Positions 1 through 8,022 of a stretch of DNA of 64,000 nucleotides are shown here, piece by piece. The notes under the pieces were generated by a model that was not told where the DNA came from, did not search any database, and saw nothing but the letters and a program-made list of their open reading frames with translations. The translations under genes were made by a program, and so were the position numbers. The first letter of the stretch is position 1. Each line of letters starts with the position of its first letter. Source of the DNA: an uncultured Collinsella sp. (lineage in GTDB: Bacteria; Actinomycetota; Coriobacteriia; Coriobacteriales; Coriobacteriaceae); assembly GCA_900767675.1 (NCBI GenBank), contig CAAFZX010000043.1, forward strand, positions 1 through 64,000, in the 5' to 3' direction.

Positions 1-138
1 AACGCCAAGAAGGCCAGCGAAGTGGCCAAGGAAATCGAAGAAGTCGGCAAGGACGCGCCGTGGTACATCCAGGCGCTCGACATGCTGTTTGGGTTTAACG
101 GCGTCGAGGGCCAGACGGTCGTGTCCAACGGCAAATAG
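1..138 (+). CDS. C-terminal end of an unidentified protein (partial)
   Basis: Frame 1 is open from the first base of the window and stops with TAG at 136-138, giving the last 45 residues of a protein. The fragment begins with a Lys/Glu-rich helix and ends with WYIQALDMLFGF followed by a short polar tail. I do not recognise the family from this fragment. It lies 20 bases upstream of the Ppx/GppA gene in the same direction, so the two may be co-transcribed. Confidence 0.6.
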   Translation, partial: NAKKASEVAKEIEEVGKDAPWYIQALDMLFGFNGVEGQTVVSNGK

Positions 139-158
139 CGCCCGGAGGGGAGCCCGCA

Positions 159-1160
159 ATGACAAATTGCAAACACTATAAGGTAGCCGCGATCGACCTG
201 GGAACGGTGTCGTCGCGACTGGTGTTGGCCCAGGTCGAGGGCGGAGCGATCGTGGAATCGTCCAAGCATACCGAGATTACCGACCTGGGTGAGGGCGTGG
301 ACGCGACGGGCCGCTTTTGCGAGGCGGCCGTTGAGCGTGTGCTCGCTGCGTGTCGCATGTTTGTGGACGAGGCGCGTACCTTTGGGGCCGCGTGCGTCTG
401 CACCACCTGCACGAGTGCTGCGCGCGATGCGTCCAACGCCGTGCTGCTGCTGGATGGCCTGCGCGATCTGGGGCTTGAGCCACAGGTGATTCCGGGCGAG
501 GTTGAGGCACGCCTGACGTTTTTTGGCGTGGCGCACGACTTTGCCGGTGAACGGATTATCGTCGCCGATTCGGGTGGCGGATCCACAGAGCTCGCGACGG
601 GCGTCTATGCGCCGGAGCGCGGGGTCTTTGCGCTGGAAGGGACGCGCTCGCTGGACATTGGCTGCCGCCGTGTGACGGAGCGGTTTTTCTCGGCGCTGCC
701 ACCCTCGCGCGGCGAGCTTACTGCCGCTGCCACGTGGGCAGGCGAGCAGTTCGCTGTCTATTTTGAGGGCCTGCCCAGCGACTTTGAGCGCGCCGAGCGC
801 CTGGTCGCGGTGGGTGGCACCGTCACCACGCTCGTTGCGCTCGTTCACGAGCTGGAACCGTACGATTCGAGTTTTGTGCACCTGCGCGAGCTGTCGCTGG
901 AGCAGGTTTCGGCCGCTATCGAGCGCATGTCTGTGTTGGACGCGGACGGCATCGCCGCGCTACCGGGTGTACAGCCCAAACGCGCAGGCGTGATCTTGGC
1001 TGGCGCCGTAGTGATCCGCGAGCTCATGCGAGCCGGCGGCTACAAGACGCTCACCGTAAGCGAGAACAGCCTACTCGCCGGCATGGCCGCTACCATCAAC
1101 GAGACTCTCGACGGCGCCACTCCCACCATCGGCTGGACCCCGAGCCTGAGCGCTCTTTAA
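159..1160 (+). CDS. Ppx/GppA family phosphatase
   Basis: The 333-residue product belongs to the ASKHA-fold exopolyphosphatase / pppGpp phosphohydrolase family, which removes phosphate from polyphosphate or guanosine pentaphosphate in the cytoplasm. The N-terminal phosphate-binding motif is AAIDLGTVSSRL (residues 10-21) and the second is DSGGGSTEL (137-145); IPGEVEARL (111-119) carries the likely catalytic glutamate region. The length fits the short, two-domain form without the C-terminal HD-like domain of E. coli Ppx/GppA. The ATG follows a GGAGGGG ribosome site. Whether it prefers polyphosphate or pppGpp cannot be told from sequence. Confidence 0.85.
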   Translation: MTNCKHYKVAAIDLGTVSSRLVLAQVEGGAIVESSKHTEITDLGEGVDATGRFCEAAVERVLAACRMFVDEARTFGAACVCTTCTSAARDASNAVLLLDGLRDLGLEPQVIPGEVEARLTFFGVAHDFAGERIIVADSGGGSTELATGVYAPERGVFALEGTRSLDIGCRRVTERFFSALPPSRGELTAAATWAGEQFAVYFEGLPSDFERAERLVAVGGTVTTLVALVHELEPYDSSFVHLRELSLEQVSAAIERMSVLDADGIAALPGVQPKRAGVILAGAVVIRELMRAGGYKTLTVSENSLLAGMAATINETLDGATPTIGWTPSLSAL

Positions 1161-1175
1161 CCGTCTCCCTCTGAG

Positions 1176-1238
1176 TTGCGGTGAAATAGTTCCTAAATAA
1201 GCTGGTAAACGGTATAAACAGGATCTATTCCACCGCAA
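1176..1238. repeat. 63-bp palindromic element, copy 1
   Basis: The arms TTGCGGTGAAATAG (1176-1189) and CTATTCCACCGCAA (1225-1238) are inverted repeats with one mismatch. A second copy of exactly the same length lies at 44117-44179 with nearly identical arms but an unrelated centre. It sits directly downstream of the Ppx/GppA gene. Confidence 0.8.
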
Positions 1239-1244
1239 TTTAGG

Positions 1245-1327
1245 GCCCCACCGGCGTCCAAAAGAAACGAGCCCGCATCCCTGGGGGACACGGGCTCGTA
1301 AACAATACGTGGTAGGGGCGGTGGGAC
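1245..1327. repeat. 83-bp direct repeat, copy A (tRNA-Leu 3' end plus terminator)
   Basis: This copy matches 1441-1523 with about three mismatches. It contains a copy of the tRNA terminator hairpin (1267-1299) and then the last 18 bases or so of the tRNA-Leu gene (minus strand), but the match stops inside the T-arm, so there is no complete second tRNA. Confidence 0.8.
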
Positions 1328-1440
1328 GTCCGCGTATTTGCTGCGCAAATCCGCACCGGCTTCGGCCGCCTGCCGGCGCCCTCGCCGGCTCGCTGCGGAC
1401 GCTGCGCGTCCGCTTGACGCTCGCCCCCTCGCGGGTTCGA

Positions 1441-1523
1441 GCCCCACCGGCATCTAAAAGAAACGAGTCCGCATCCCTGGGGGACACGGGCTCGTAAACA
1501 ATACGTGGTAGGGGCGGTGGGAC
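1441..1523. repeat. 83-bp direct repeat, copy B (overlaps tRNA-Leu)
   Basis: The partner of 1245-1327, spaced by 196 bases. This copy overlaps the functional tRNA-Leu 3' end and its terminator. The bases just left of it (GGGTTCGAGCCCC around 1434-1446) look like a plus-strand T-arm and may be a further tRNA remnant. Confidence 0.8.
1456..1495 (-). terminator. rho-independent terminator of tRNA-Leu
   Basis: On the minus strand the hairpin ACGAGCCCG / CGGACTCGT is followed by TTTCTTTT, 10 bases after the encoded CCA of the tRNA. Confidence 0.8.
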
Positions 1524-1590
1524 TCGAACCCACAATCCTTGCGGCGAGAGATTTTAAGTCTCCTGCGTATGCCAATTCCGCCACGCCCCC
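1506..1590 (-). tRNA. tRNA-Leu (anticodon UAA)
   Basis: Read on the minus strand, the 85-base gene starts GGGGGCGTGG and ends CGCCCCTACCA, so CCA is encoded. The 7-bp acceptor stem closes with one G-U pair. The anticodon loop CTTAAAA gives anticodon UAA, a long variable arm (CTCGCCGCAAGGATTG) is present as expected of a leucine tRNA, and the T-arm is GTGGGTTCGAGTCCCAC. The gene stands alone, followed by its own terminator. Confidence 0.97.
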
Positions 1591-1621
1591 GTGAGACTAG
1601 AAGTCTAGCACAAGCCGCCCG

Positions 1622-2245
1622 TTACGCGTTGACAGCCATCGAGTGCCGGCCCGACTTTTCCAAGTACTCGGTAAACTTGGCCTCGTCGCCCTTGTTCTTG
1701 TACTGTAGGGCTAACAGGTACTCCAAGCGGCAACCCTTAACCTTATCGTCGCCGGCCTCCTCGAGCATGCGCTCCAGCTCGGGAATATCGTTGTGGCGCT
1801 TCAGGATCATCGTGTCGTACATCAGTTGGCATTCGTGCGCGACTGCCTCGGCCTGGCCGCCCTCAAAGCCCTTGATCTCGTGCAGCAGCTCCTTGGACTT
1901 TTTGCGGTCCTCCTGGCCAACGTAGTAGTTAAAAGCTTTGATCACCAGGTCGACACGCTGCATTTTGGGCAGGTTGAGCCCCAGCAGCAAATCGAACATC
2001 TCGTCGACGCGCTTGTGGTCCTCGCGCAGCAGATAGGAGTTCAGGCGCAGGTAGTCGCGGTTGTAGCGCGGGTACAGCATGCTGGTGAGCTTGCTGTCGA
2101 GCAAACGATCGAACTCGTCCCACTGCTTGGCAGCCATAAGCTGCTGCAGGCGTTTAAACGTGGTGCGTTTTTTTACGCTAAAGAACACCGACACGGCGAT
2201 GCAGATGATAACGACGGCGGTCCAGAGTGTGCGGGAATCGGGCAT
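1622..2245 (-). CDS. membrane-anchored helical-repeat protein of unknown function
   Basis: This 207-residue protein starts with a single transmembrane segment (about residues 7-25, LWTAVVIICIAVSVFF) followed by a cytoplasmic, helix-rich domain. The spacing of hydrophobic residues and the Leu/Tyr/Ala pattern resemble TPR-type repeats, though no clear consensus repeat is visible. The start was set at the ATG at 2245 because GAGGAG lies seven bases upstream; the frame stays open further upstream without a ribosome site. I cannot assign a function. It is monocistronic, between tRNA-Leu and the divergent PTS EIIB. Confidence 0.7.
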   Translation of the reverse strand: MPDSRTLWTAVVIICIAVSVFFSVKKRTTFKRLQQLMAAKQWDEFDRLLDSKLTSMLYPRYNRDYLRLNSYLLREDHKRVDEMFDLLLGLNLPKMQRVDLVIKAFNYYVGQEDRKKSKELLHEIKGFEGGQAEAVAHECQLMYDTMILKRHNDIPELERMLEEAGDDKVKGCRLEYLLALQYKNKGDEAKFTEYLEKSGRHSMAVNA

Positions 2246-2408
2246 ATTGAGCTCCTCGGTCGCTCGTAAAACAAGCGGTATGACAATGCGTGCTAGATGT
2301 ATTATACGCAGCGTGCAAGCAAACTGGCACAAAAGCGCATCGAGGCCGAGCGTCATCGCTCGCTGCGGTACACTTACCTAAAGTAAACCTTGAAGGGAGA
2401 CATTACCT

Positions 2409-2696
2409 ATGAAGAAGATCGTTTTGGCTTGCGGTGCTGGCGCTGCTACTTCCACGCTCGTTGCCCAGAAGGTCGCCACCCTGCTCGACGCCAACGGTTA
2501 TGCCGACAAGTACGAGATTGTGCAGTGCGCCATCTCCGAGGCCAAGGACGCTTGCGACGAGGGCGCCGACCTGTTGATCGCCACCACCGTCGCCCCCGAG
2601 GGCCTCACCTGCCCGTACGTGAGCGGCGTGCCCTTCATGACCGGCATGAACCGCGTCGCCGCCGAGAAGGCCGTCCTCGACGTCATGGCTCAGTAG
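2409..2696 (+). CDS. PTS sugar transporter subunit IIB, galactitol (GatB)-like, orphan
   Basis: The 95-residue protein has the small P-loop-like EIIB fold of the galactitol/ascorbate branch. The start MKKIVLACGAGAATSTLV places the phosphorylated cysteine at residue 8 followed by the Gly/Ser/Thr-rich phosphate loop. Such proteins pass phosphate from EIIA to the sugar bound by EIIC. No EIIA or EIIC gene lies nearby, so it either serves components encoded elsewhere or has a regulatory role. A VOC-domain gene follows after 11 bases. Confidence 0.85.
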   Translation: MKKIVLACGAGAATSTLVAQKVATLLDANGYADKYEIVQCAISEAKDACDEGADLLIATTVAPEGLTCPYVSGVPFMTGMNRVAAEKAVLDVMAQ

Positions 2697-2707
2697 GCGC
2701 CGCCTGT

Positions 2708-3082
2708 ATGAGCGAGCAGAACGCCAACCCGGTCGAACTCTTTGGCATGCGCGTCGCCCACGTGGGTATCAACGCTACCGACCCGGCCGATGCCCTGGAG
2801 ATCGCGGAGCTGTTCTCGACGATGATGGGCATGCCCGTTATCGAGACCCCGGTTTCGTACTTCAACGATTCGCTGGTCGAGATCATGAAGCAGAACGGCC
2901 GTGGTACCAAGGGTCACATCGGCTTTGCCGTGAATGATATCGACGCGGCCGAGAAGTGGTTTGCCGAGCGCGGGCTCGAGGTCAACGAGGAGTCGCGCGC
3001 GTTGCTGCCCGACGGCGGCACCAAGCTCGTGTACTTTAAGCGCGAGTTTGCCGGCTTCGCCGTGCACCTGTGCCGTGAGTAG
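2708..3082 (+). CDS. VOC (glyoxalase-fold) family protein, like the C-terminal domain of KDPG aldolases
   Basis: The 124-residue product has the beta-alpha-beta-beta-beta vicinal-oxygen-chelate layout. MRVAHVGINATDPADA near the start, GHIGFAVNDIDAAEKWF in the middle and FAGFAVHLC at the end resemble, from memory, the C-terminal domain attached to some Firmicutes KDPG/KHG aldolases. Here it stands alone. The substrate is unknown. The ATG at 2708 lies 11 bases after the EIIB stop, so the two are probably one operon, ended by the terminator at 3106-3143. Confidence 0.75.
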   Translation: MSEQNANPVELFGMRVAHVGINATDPADALEIAELFSTMMGMPVIETPVSYFNDSLVEIMKQNGRGTKGHIGFAVNDIDAAEKWFAERGLEVNEESRALLPDGGTKLVYFKREFAGFAVHLCRE

Positions 3083-3105
3083 CACACAAGCTGCCATAGC
3101 TAACG

Positions 3106-3143
3106 AAAAATGGGGTAAGGCCGCGCGGCTTTACCCCATTTTT
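3106..3143 (+). terminator. rho-independent terminator after EIIB-VOC
   Basis: The arms AAAAATGGGGTAA and TTACCCCATTTTT form a long stem around a GC-rich loop; the A and T runs make it work in either direction. Confidence 0.85.
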
Positions 3144-3181
3144 ATGCCGAGGGGCCGTTTTTTGCAGTGGCTATAAAGCGA

Positions 3182-3357
3182 GGTCTAATACTTTTCCGAG
3201 AAGTGAACGAGCAAAATCAGACCCCCGAAGCATCGACACTTTAAAATCGCTGTTTCCTGCGGTTTCGATGCTGGAATCCTGCGATTTTGTCGTTGAAAAA
3301 TGCGGATGCTTCGGGGCTCCAAAAACTGACGTTCACTTCGCGGAAAAGTATTAGACC
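3182..3357. repeat. MITE-like inverted-repeat element A, copy 1
   Basis: This 176-bp element starts GGTCTAATACTTTTCCGAG and ends with the inverse, CGCGGAAAAGTATTAGACC, giving terminal inverted repeats of about 28 bp. Nested inside are CCCCCGAAGCAT and ATGCTTCGGGG. There is no coding sequence. A second copy lies at 8023-8200. It separates the VOC gene terminator from the convergent kinase gene. Confidence 0.85.
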
Positions 3358-3378
3358 ACGATTCGCGAGAGGCGCCCC

Positions 3379-4674
3379 TTACCGCGGTAGGCGAATCGTA
3401 AAGCGGCTGCCGACGCCCTCGACTGAGGTCACGCCAATGACACCACCATGGCTATCGACGATCCACTTGGCAATGGCAAGCCCCAGACCCGAGCCCTGCG
3501 CGCCGGCATCGCGTGCGTTGTCGGCGCGGTAGAACCGTTCAAACGCGTGAGCTGCGGATTCCTGGTTCATGCCGATACCCTCGTCCTCAACGGCTATGTC
3601 GATCGTGCCCATGCCCGCATCGGTCGTTATGCCAAATGTGACGGTCGTTCCCGCGTTCGAATACTTGGCGGCGTTCTGCACGATCACGCGCAGAGCCTGC
3701 TTCACGAGCGCCACGTCGACAGATGCGTCGCAGCGCGGGTCGTTGGCAAGCGTGGTGTCGTACGCCAGCCGATACGTGTGCTCGGTATCGATCATCTGCG
3801 ATTCCTCGCATACCTCGCCGACCAGTGCGGCCAGGTTGGTATGCGCACGCCGCAGGACCGTGCGCCCGGCATCGCCGCGCGCCAAAAACAGCAGCTGCTC
3901 CACGAGCTCCTGCATATGCTCGCTTTCGGCCTTGAGGGACGCGATGGATTCCGCCAGCACGTCCGGGTCATCTTTGCCCCAGCGGTCGAGCATGTTTACG
4001 TAACCCTGAATCACCGCGATGGGCGTTCGTAGCTCGTGGCTTGCATCGTTGACAAAGCGCATCTGCTGCAGCTTTGCCTCTTGCATCTGGCGCAGCAGGC
4101 GGTTGAGCGCGACCTCGATGCTCGCCAGGTCGGCGTCGCCGGTGGTGACGCTCGGCGAGTCGACGCTTGCGCGCTCGATGGCCTGCTCCAGCGTTTCCAT
4201 CTTGCCGCCGGAGAGCTGCATACGGCTGAGCTCGTCTACGCGCAGGGCCAGGTCGTTGAGCGGTGCCATGGTGCGGCGCACGCGGCGGGCGCCGCCGAGC
4301 ATGTTGAGCACGCTGATGACCTGCCCACCTGCAACGACAAGATAGAGGGGCCACAGCGCGATGAGGTCCTGCGCGAGGGGGAAGGTCTTGGTGGTGCGCG
4401 CAAGCTCGACGGTATAGGTGAGCGTGGCGGGGTCCCAGCCGTGCGCGGGCGTCAGCGACATGCCGTGGACGGCGGCACCGGGGATCCATCCCGCGGTAAA
4501 CGCGCCGTCGGGCAGCGTTTGGTTATAGCCATAGATGAGGATCGCCGCCGCAGCAACCAGCAGCCACAGGTCGAGCCAGATGTAGCTCGCCAGGCGGCGC
4601 CACATGTAGCTCCAGTTGATGGCACGGGCGATGGAGGTGACGCGCTTGGTCTCGGCGTTACGCGCGGCAGACAT
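3379..4674 (-). CDS. sensor histidine kinase
   Basis: The 431-residue membrane kinase has transmembrane segments at about 34-49 and 105-127 bracketing a roughly 55-residue extracytoplasmic sensor loop. A HAMP-like linker follows, then the H-box NDASHELRTPIAVI (phosphorylated His213), the N-box QNAAKYSN, and the G-boxes DEGIGM and GSGLGLAIA of the ATPase domain. It is the EnvZ/BaeS-like class that pairs with OmpR-type regulators. The start at 4674 overlaps the end of the regulator gene by 17 bases, so the two are translationally linked. The signal sensed is unknown. Confidence 0.9.
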   Translation of the reverse strand: MSAARNAETKRVTSIARAINWSYMWRRLASYIWLDLWLLVAAAAILIYGYNQTLPDGAFTAGWIPGAAVHGMSLTPAHGWDPATLTYTVELARTTKTFPLAQDLIALWPLYLVVAGGQVISVLNMLGGARRVRRTMAPLNDLALRVDELSRMQLSGGKMETLEQAIERASVDSPSVTTGDADLASIEVALNRLLRQMQEAKLQQMRFVNDASHELRTPIAVIQGYVNMLDRWGKDDPDVLAESIASLKAESEHMQELVEQLLFLARGDAGRTVLRRAHTNLAALVGEVCEESQMIDTEHTYRLAYDTTLANDPRCDASVDVALVKQALRVIVQNAAKYSNAGTTVTFGITTDAGMGTIDIAVEDEGIGMNQESAAHAFERFYRADNARDAGAQGSGLGLAIAKWIVDSHGGVIGVTSVEGVGSRFTIRLPR

Positions 4675-5443
4675 AGCCCACCCCGCGCACGGTTTGGATG
4701 ATGCGGGCACCGCCGGCGTCTTCGATTTTGGCGCGCAGGTGCGCGATGTGCACGTCGACGTTGTTGGTGTCGCCCACGTATTCGTAGCCCAGCGCCTCGT
4801 GCGCGATGCGCTCGCGCGTGAGCACGGTTTCGGCATGCGTCATAAGCAGGGCGAGGACGTCGAACTCGCGGGCCGTGAGCGCGATGGGCGAGCCGCCGAC
4901 CGCGACTTCGCGGCGGTCGGGATCGAGCGCGACCGAACCCACGGTGAGCGCGGCGGGGGAGGGCGCGGCAGCGGTCTGGGCCGTGTCGGTTGCCGGGGAC
5001 ATTGTGGCGATACCGGCGGCCGTGCCGCTCGCTACGCCAGCCCCGGCGCTGGCGCCGCCAACGCCCGAAGCCGCTCGCACGGCTTCCGAGCGCTTCAGTG
5101 CCACGCGGATCCGTGCGAACAGCTCCTCAATCGCAAATGGCTTGGTCAGGTAATCGTCGGCGCCGGCATCGAGCCCGGCCACTTTGTCCATCACGGCATC
5201 GCGCGCGGTGACCATAATCACCGGCACATCCTTGTGCTTGCGGACACGCCGCAAGACCTCCATGCCGTTGAGCTGCGGCAACAGCACGTCGAGCAGAATC
5301 AGATCGTAGTCGCGCTCCAGCGCCAGGTCCACGGCGGTGCGGCCATCGGCGGCGTGTTCCACCTGGTAGCCCTCGTGCTCCAGCTCGAGCGTCACAAAGC
5401 GGGCGATTTTCTCCTCGTCCTCTACGATCAGGATCCGTGCCAT
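4658..5443 (-). CDS. OmpR-family response regulator with long Ala-rich linker
   Basis: The receiver domain (residues 1-120) has the acidic pocket VEDEE, phosphoacceptor Asp52 (LILLDVLLP) and Lys101 (DYLTKPF). The C-terminal winged helix (about 166-261) carries the NNVDVHIAHLRAKI recognition-helix pattern and ends RGVGYVCRA. Between them is an unusual stretch of about 45 residues rich in Ala, Gly, Ser and Thr (122-165), longer than the usual short linker. It is the partner of the overlapping kinase gene. The DUF4342 gene lies 18 bases upstream, so all three probably share a promoter. Confidence 0.9.
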   Translation of the reverse strand: MARILIVEDEEKIARFVTLELEHEGYQVEHAADGRTAVDLALERDYDLILLDVLLPQLNGMEVLRRVRKHKDVPVIMVTARDAVMDKVAGLDAGADDYLTKPFAIEELFARIRVALKRSEAVRAASGVGGASAGAGVASGTAAGIATMSPATDTAQTAAAPSPAALTVGSVALDPDRREVAVGGSPIALTAREFDVLALLMTHAETVLTRERIAHEALGYEYVGDTNNVDVHIAHLRAKIEDAGGARIIQTVRGVGYVCRA

Positions 5444-5461
5444 GCGTGCCCCCGTCTGCGA

Positions 5462-6004
5462 TTACTTGTCGTCGTTGAGATTTTGCTTGATGTCGTCCGC
5501 GGCGTTAGCAGCGCTATCCATAAGATTGTTGATGCTGCCGGGCACGTCGCCGTCGCTGTCGATGCGGTAGCGCATGCCAAAGAACAGGCCAATCAGCATC
5601 AGCCAAATCGTAGCGCCCCAGGCAAACAGCGCGACGATGGGAATCAGGATGGGGATGTTAAGGATGATCGCATCGCGGCGCGTGGCGATAAACTTGGTGT
5701 CCAGGCTCAGACGGAAGAGCTTTTTGAGGTACTCCCACACGCTGTCCATCTTCTTGGAAAAGTCTGTCTTTTCGCTCGACTTTTCGTAGGCTGCCTGCGC
5801 GGCGACCATCTCGGCAGAGGGTTCATCGACTGGCGCGGACTCGGTGGCGGCATGCGCCGACGTGGTCTGGGTCTTGCCCTGCGACTCGAGCCAAATGATG
5901 GCATCCAAAACGTTACCGTCGGCAGCGTCGAGCGCCGCCTTGGCATCGGTGTAGCTCACGTTGCACTTGGTGCGGATGGTTTCAACTTTTTCGAGGTCGT
6001 CCAT
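5462..6004 (-). CDS. DUF4342-type protein with UBA-like N-terminus and membrane segment
   Basis: The 180-residue protein begins with a three-helix UBA/EF-Ts-like module (residues 1-45: LEKVETIRTKCNVSYTDAKA, then ALDAADGNVLDAIIWL), the hallmark of DUF4342 proteins. A polar linker leads to one long or two short transmembrane segments (about 113-142, ILNIPILIPIVALFAWG onward) and a polar tail. Its role is unknown. Because it is the first gene of the regulator-kinase operon, an accessory or sensing role in that system is a reasonable guess. AAAGGA precedes the start. Confidence 0.75.
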   Translation of the reverse strand: MDDLEKVETIRTKCNVSYTDAKAALDAADGNVLDAIIWLESQGKTQTTSAHAATESAPVDEPSAEMVAAQAAYEKSSEKTDFSKKMDSVWEYLKKLFRLSLDTKFIATRRDAIILNIPILIPIVALFAWGATIWLMLIGLFFGMRYRIDSDGDVPGSINNLMDSAANAADDIKQNLNDDK

Positions 6005-6384
6005 GACCTGTCCTTTCGTTCGATGGGCGCGGCGCCGGGCAATTTGCTCGGGCGCGAGCGTTGCGTTCGGCGGCCTGCGTTGTGCGGCGCCGCCCCGCCC
6101 TTGGTCGAACTCTATAGTGCAGGTTATAGATTAAGCGATTCTTGAGCCAAGATTAATGTTGGATGAGTTTTTGGGTGGCGGTGGGGAAAGGCTGTCCCTC
6201 TGGGCGAACGTACATGGGGCGCTCGGAGCTCAGGCGTAAATTTGTGTCCGCACGGCGAGATATACTTTTAATCATGTTGAGGGGCGTGACAGGACAAGGT
6301 TGCCCGGCACCCGCGAAATCAGAGGGGCCGCCGCGCCGCATGGCACAAACGAGTGGGGTCCCGACGCAAACAGGGGGGTCATAC
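6005..6384. other. divergent intergenic region without a recognised gene
   Basis: These 380 bases separate the minus-strand DUF4342 operon from the plus-strand phosphoesterase. A TATACT hexamer at 6261-6266 is the best candidate -10 box for the phosphoesterase; no good -35 is seen at the usual distance. The frame upstream of the chosen GTG is open but has no convincing ribosome site. Confidence 0.4.
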
Positions 6385-7146
6385 GTGCATATCTACGCTA
6401 TGAGCGACATTCACGGGTGCTTGGACGCCTTTAAGGCATCGCTTTCCACCGTCGACCTCGATGCCGAGGACTCCAAGCTGGTTTTGCTTGGCGACTACTG
6501 CGACCGAGGCCCCGATTCACTCGGGGTCTTCGAGCTCGTCATGGATCTGCAAAAGCGCTACGGCGATCGCGTCGTGGCGCTGCGCGGCAACCACGAGGAG
6601 ATGTTTCTCGAGTACATTGACGAGGTGAAGGACCCCAATTTCACGCAGGCATGGATACTTGCCGACAGCAATCTGGCAACGGCCAAGAGCTTCTTAGACG
6701 CCGAGGCATTCAAGCACGTTAAGCACCTTTTGAGGCTCAGGGAGTTCGAGGAGGCCTACGCCTTTACGGTTGAGCGCATAAAGGCCGAGCACGCGGACAT
6801 AATCGCGTGGGTTCGCAAACTCCCTTACTTTTACGAGAGCCCCTTCGGCCAGGTCTTTGTGCACGCCGGCGTTGACGAGGAAGCCGGGGAGGATTGGAAG
6901 CTTGGCACGGCTGTCGAGTCGTTAACCATGATGCTGCCCGATTACGTGGGGCGCGAGTTCTATCTGGATGTTATCGCCGGGCATATCAACACCGAGGCTG
7001 TTTCGGGCATTGCGGGCTATCGCGGCATCTGGCATGACGGGGCCAGCCATTACTACATCGACGGGAACGTCATGAAGAACGGCGAGGTCGCCGTGTTGAG
7101 CTACGACTCGGAGACGGGGAAGTACAGCGGGCAAGGGCTGGAGTAG
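6385..7146 (+). CDS. metallophosphoesterase, serine/threonine protein phosphatase type
   Basis: The 253-residue protein carries the calcineurin-like metal-binding motifs in order: SDIHGC, GDYCDRGPDS, RGNHEE, then VHAGVD and GHINTE. The GDxxDRGPDS form is typical of PPP-type phosphatases such as PrpA or of ApaH-like diadenosine tetraphosphatases, so the substrate is a phosphoprotein or nucleotide. I chose the GTG at 6385 (reads VHIYAMSDIHG) because CAGGGGGG lies eight bases before it and the metal motif should start near the N-terminus. The next gene is convergent, 12 bases away. Confidence 0.8.
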   Translation: MHIYAMSDIHGCLDAFKASLSTVDLDAEDSKLVLLGDYCDRGPDSLGVFELVMDLQKRYGDRVVALRGNHEEMFLEYIDEVKDPNFTQAWILADSNLATAKSFLDAEAFKHVKHLLRLREFEEAYAFTVERIKAEHADIIAWVRKLPYFYESPFGQVFVHAGVDEEAGEDWKLGTAVESLTMMLPDYVGREFYLDVIAGHINTEAVSGIAGYRGIWHDGASHYYIDGNVMKNGEVAVLSYDSETGKYSGQGLE

Positions 7147-7158
7147 GTTGGCGGGCGA

Positions 7159-7890
7159 TTATTTGTCTGCTTCTTTACGCATTGCTTCTTTACGCAGTAC
7201 TGCTTCAAGCCATTTGTTCATCGCTCCAGAGGGATATGGTTGCCATCCTTTATCTTTTGGTTTGAGTTGAATTTTAATGTCGCTAGAGAAAGAATGGCGC
7301 AGCCGTAGTTCTAGCGCGTTCAGGTCGTTCCTATCACACTCCTTAATATGCTGATACAGGCAATGATATTCGTGCTGCTCGTTGCTTAAGGCATGGGCGA
7401 CATCAAGGTACGCGAGGAAGGAAATGAGCACGTGCCATTGTTGGTTTAAAAATCGTTCGCCATTCTCTCCTTTAATTAAAAAGGGATCAAAGGCATCGAT
7501 TTCTGCAACCGTATCTTTATCGAAGTAAAAATGATAGTGCTGCTGATCGTCGGTGCGGCGCTTGAGCACAAGGTAGAAAGTGGCGTCATCTGCTGATGCA
7601 TGTATGCCATTATCTTCACACCAGGCATTCCATGTATTGTTTTTGAGAGCAGCTTCCATCCCCTTAAGTTTGTCTTCATCAAGACCATTTAGAGTGAGCA
7701 CTGTCTCACCAAGCTTGTAGGCATCGTCCTTGGTGCAGCTTTCAGGTTTATTGCACAGAGCGACAAAGCCCTTGACGCCTATTGGTTCGCTATATGGCTT
7801 TTCGATCGGGGGTACGCTGTTGCGCGCGCTGTCGACACGGTTGAAAAAGTCCCGAATATTGTTCAAATCGGCGAGCTCGGTTTCGTTCAT
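7159..7890 (-). CDS. hypothetical protein, atypically low GC
   Basis: The 243-residue soluble protein is rich in Asp, Glu, Lys, His and aromatic residues and has no signal peptide, membrane segment or motif that I recognise. The middle contains DDQQHYHFYFDKDTVAEI and the end is the near-repeat RKEAMRKEADK. Its base composition and codon use are clearly more AT-rich than the neighbours, which suggests recent acquisition. It is flanked by a convergent phosphoesterase and by MITE-like element A copy 2 on its upstream side. Confidence 0.65.
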   Translation of the reverse strand: MNETELADLNNIRDFFNRVDSARNSVPPIEKPYSEPIGVKGFVALCNKPESCTKDDAYKLGETVLTLNGLDEDKLKGMEAALKNNTWNAWCEDNGIHASADDATFYLVLKRRTDDQQHYHFYFDKDTVAEIDAFDPFLIKGENGERFLNQQWHVLISFLAYLDVAHALSNEQHEYHCLYQHIKECDRNDLNALELRLRHSFSSDIKIQLKPKDKGWQPYPSGAMNKWLEAVLRKEAMRKEADK

Positions 7891-8022
7891 ATCTGGATTC
7901 CTTTCTTATCAGGAAATATGCCTCATTATAGGCACGCTTGCGGTCGTAGCGGCTAGGGGTGCCAGTGCTAGTGAGGGTTCCAGAGAAGGAAGCGGTGCGC
8001 CCTCGGGGCAGCAAAGAATCAA

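Noticed and set aside
1430..1450. A second complete tRNA on the plus strand (GGGTTCGAGCCCC)
   Set aside because: Only a T-arm-like piece is present; no anticodon arm or matching acceptor stem could be found upstream.
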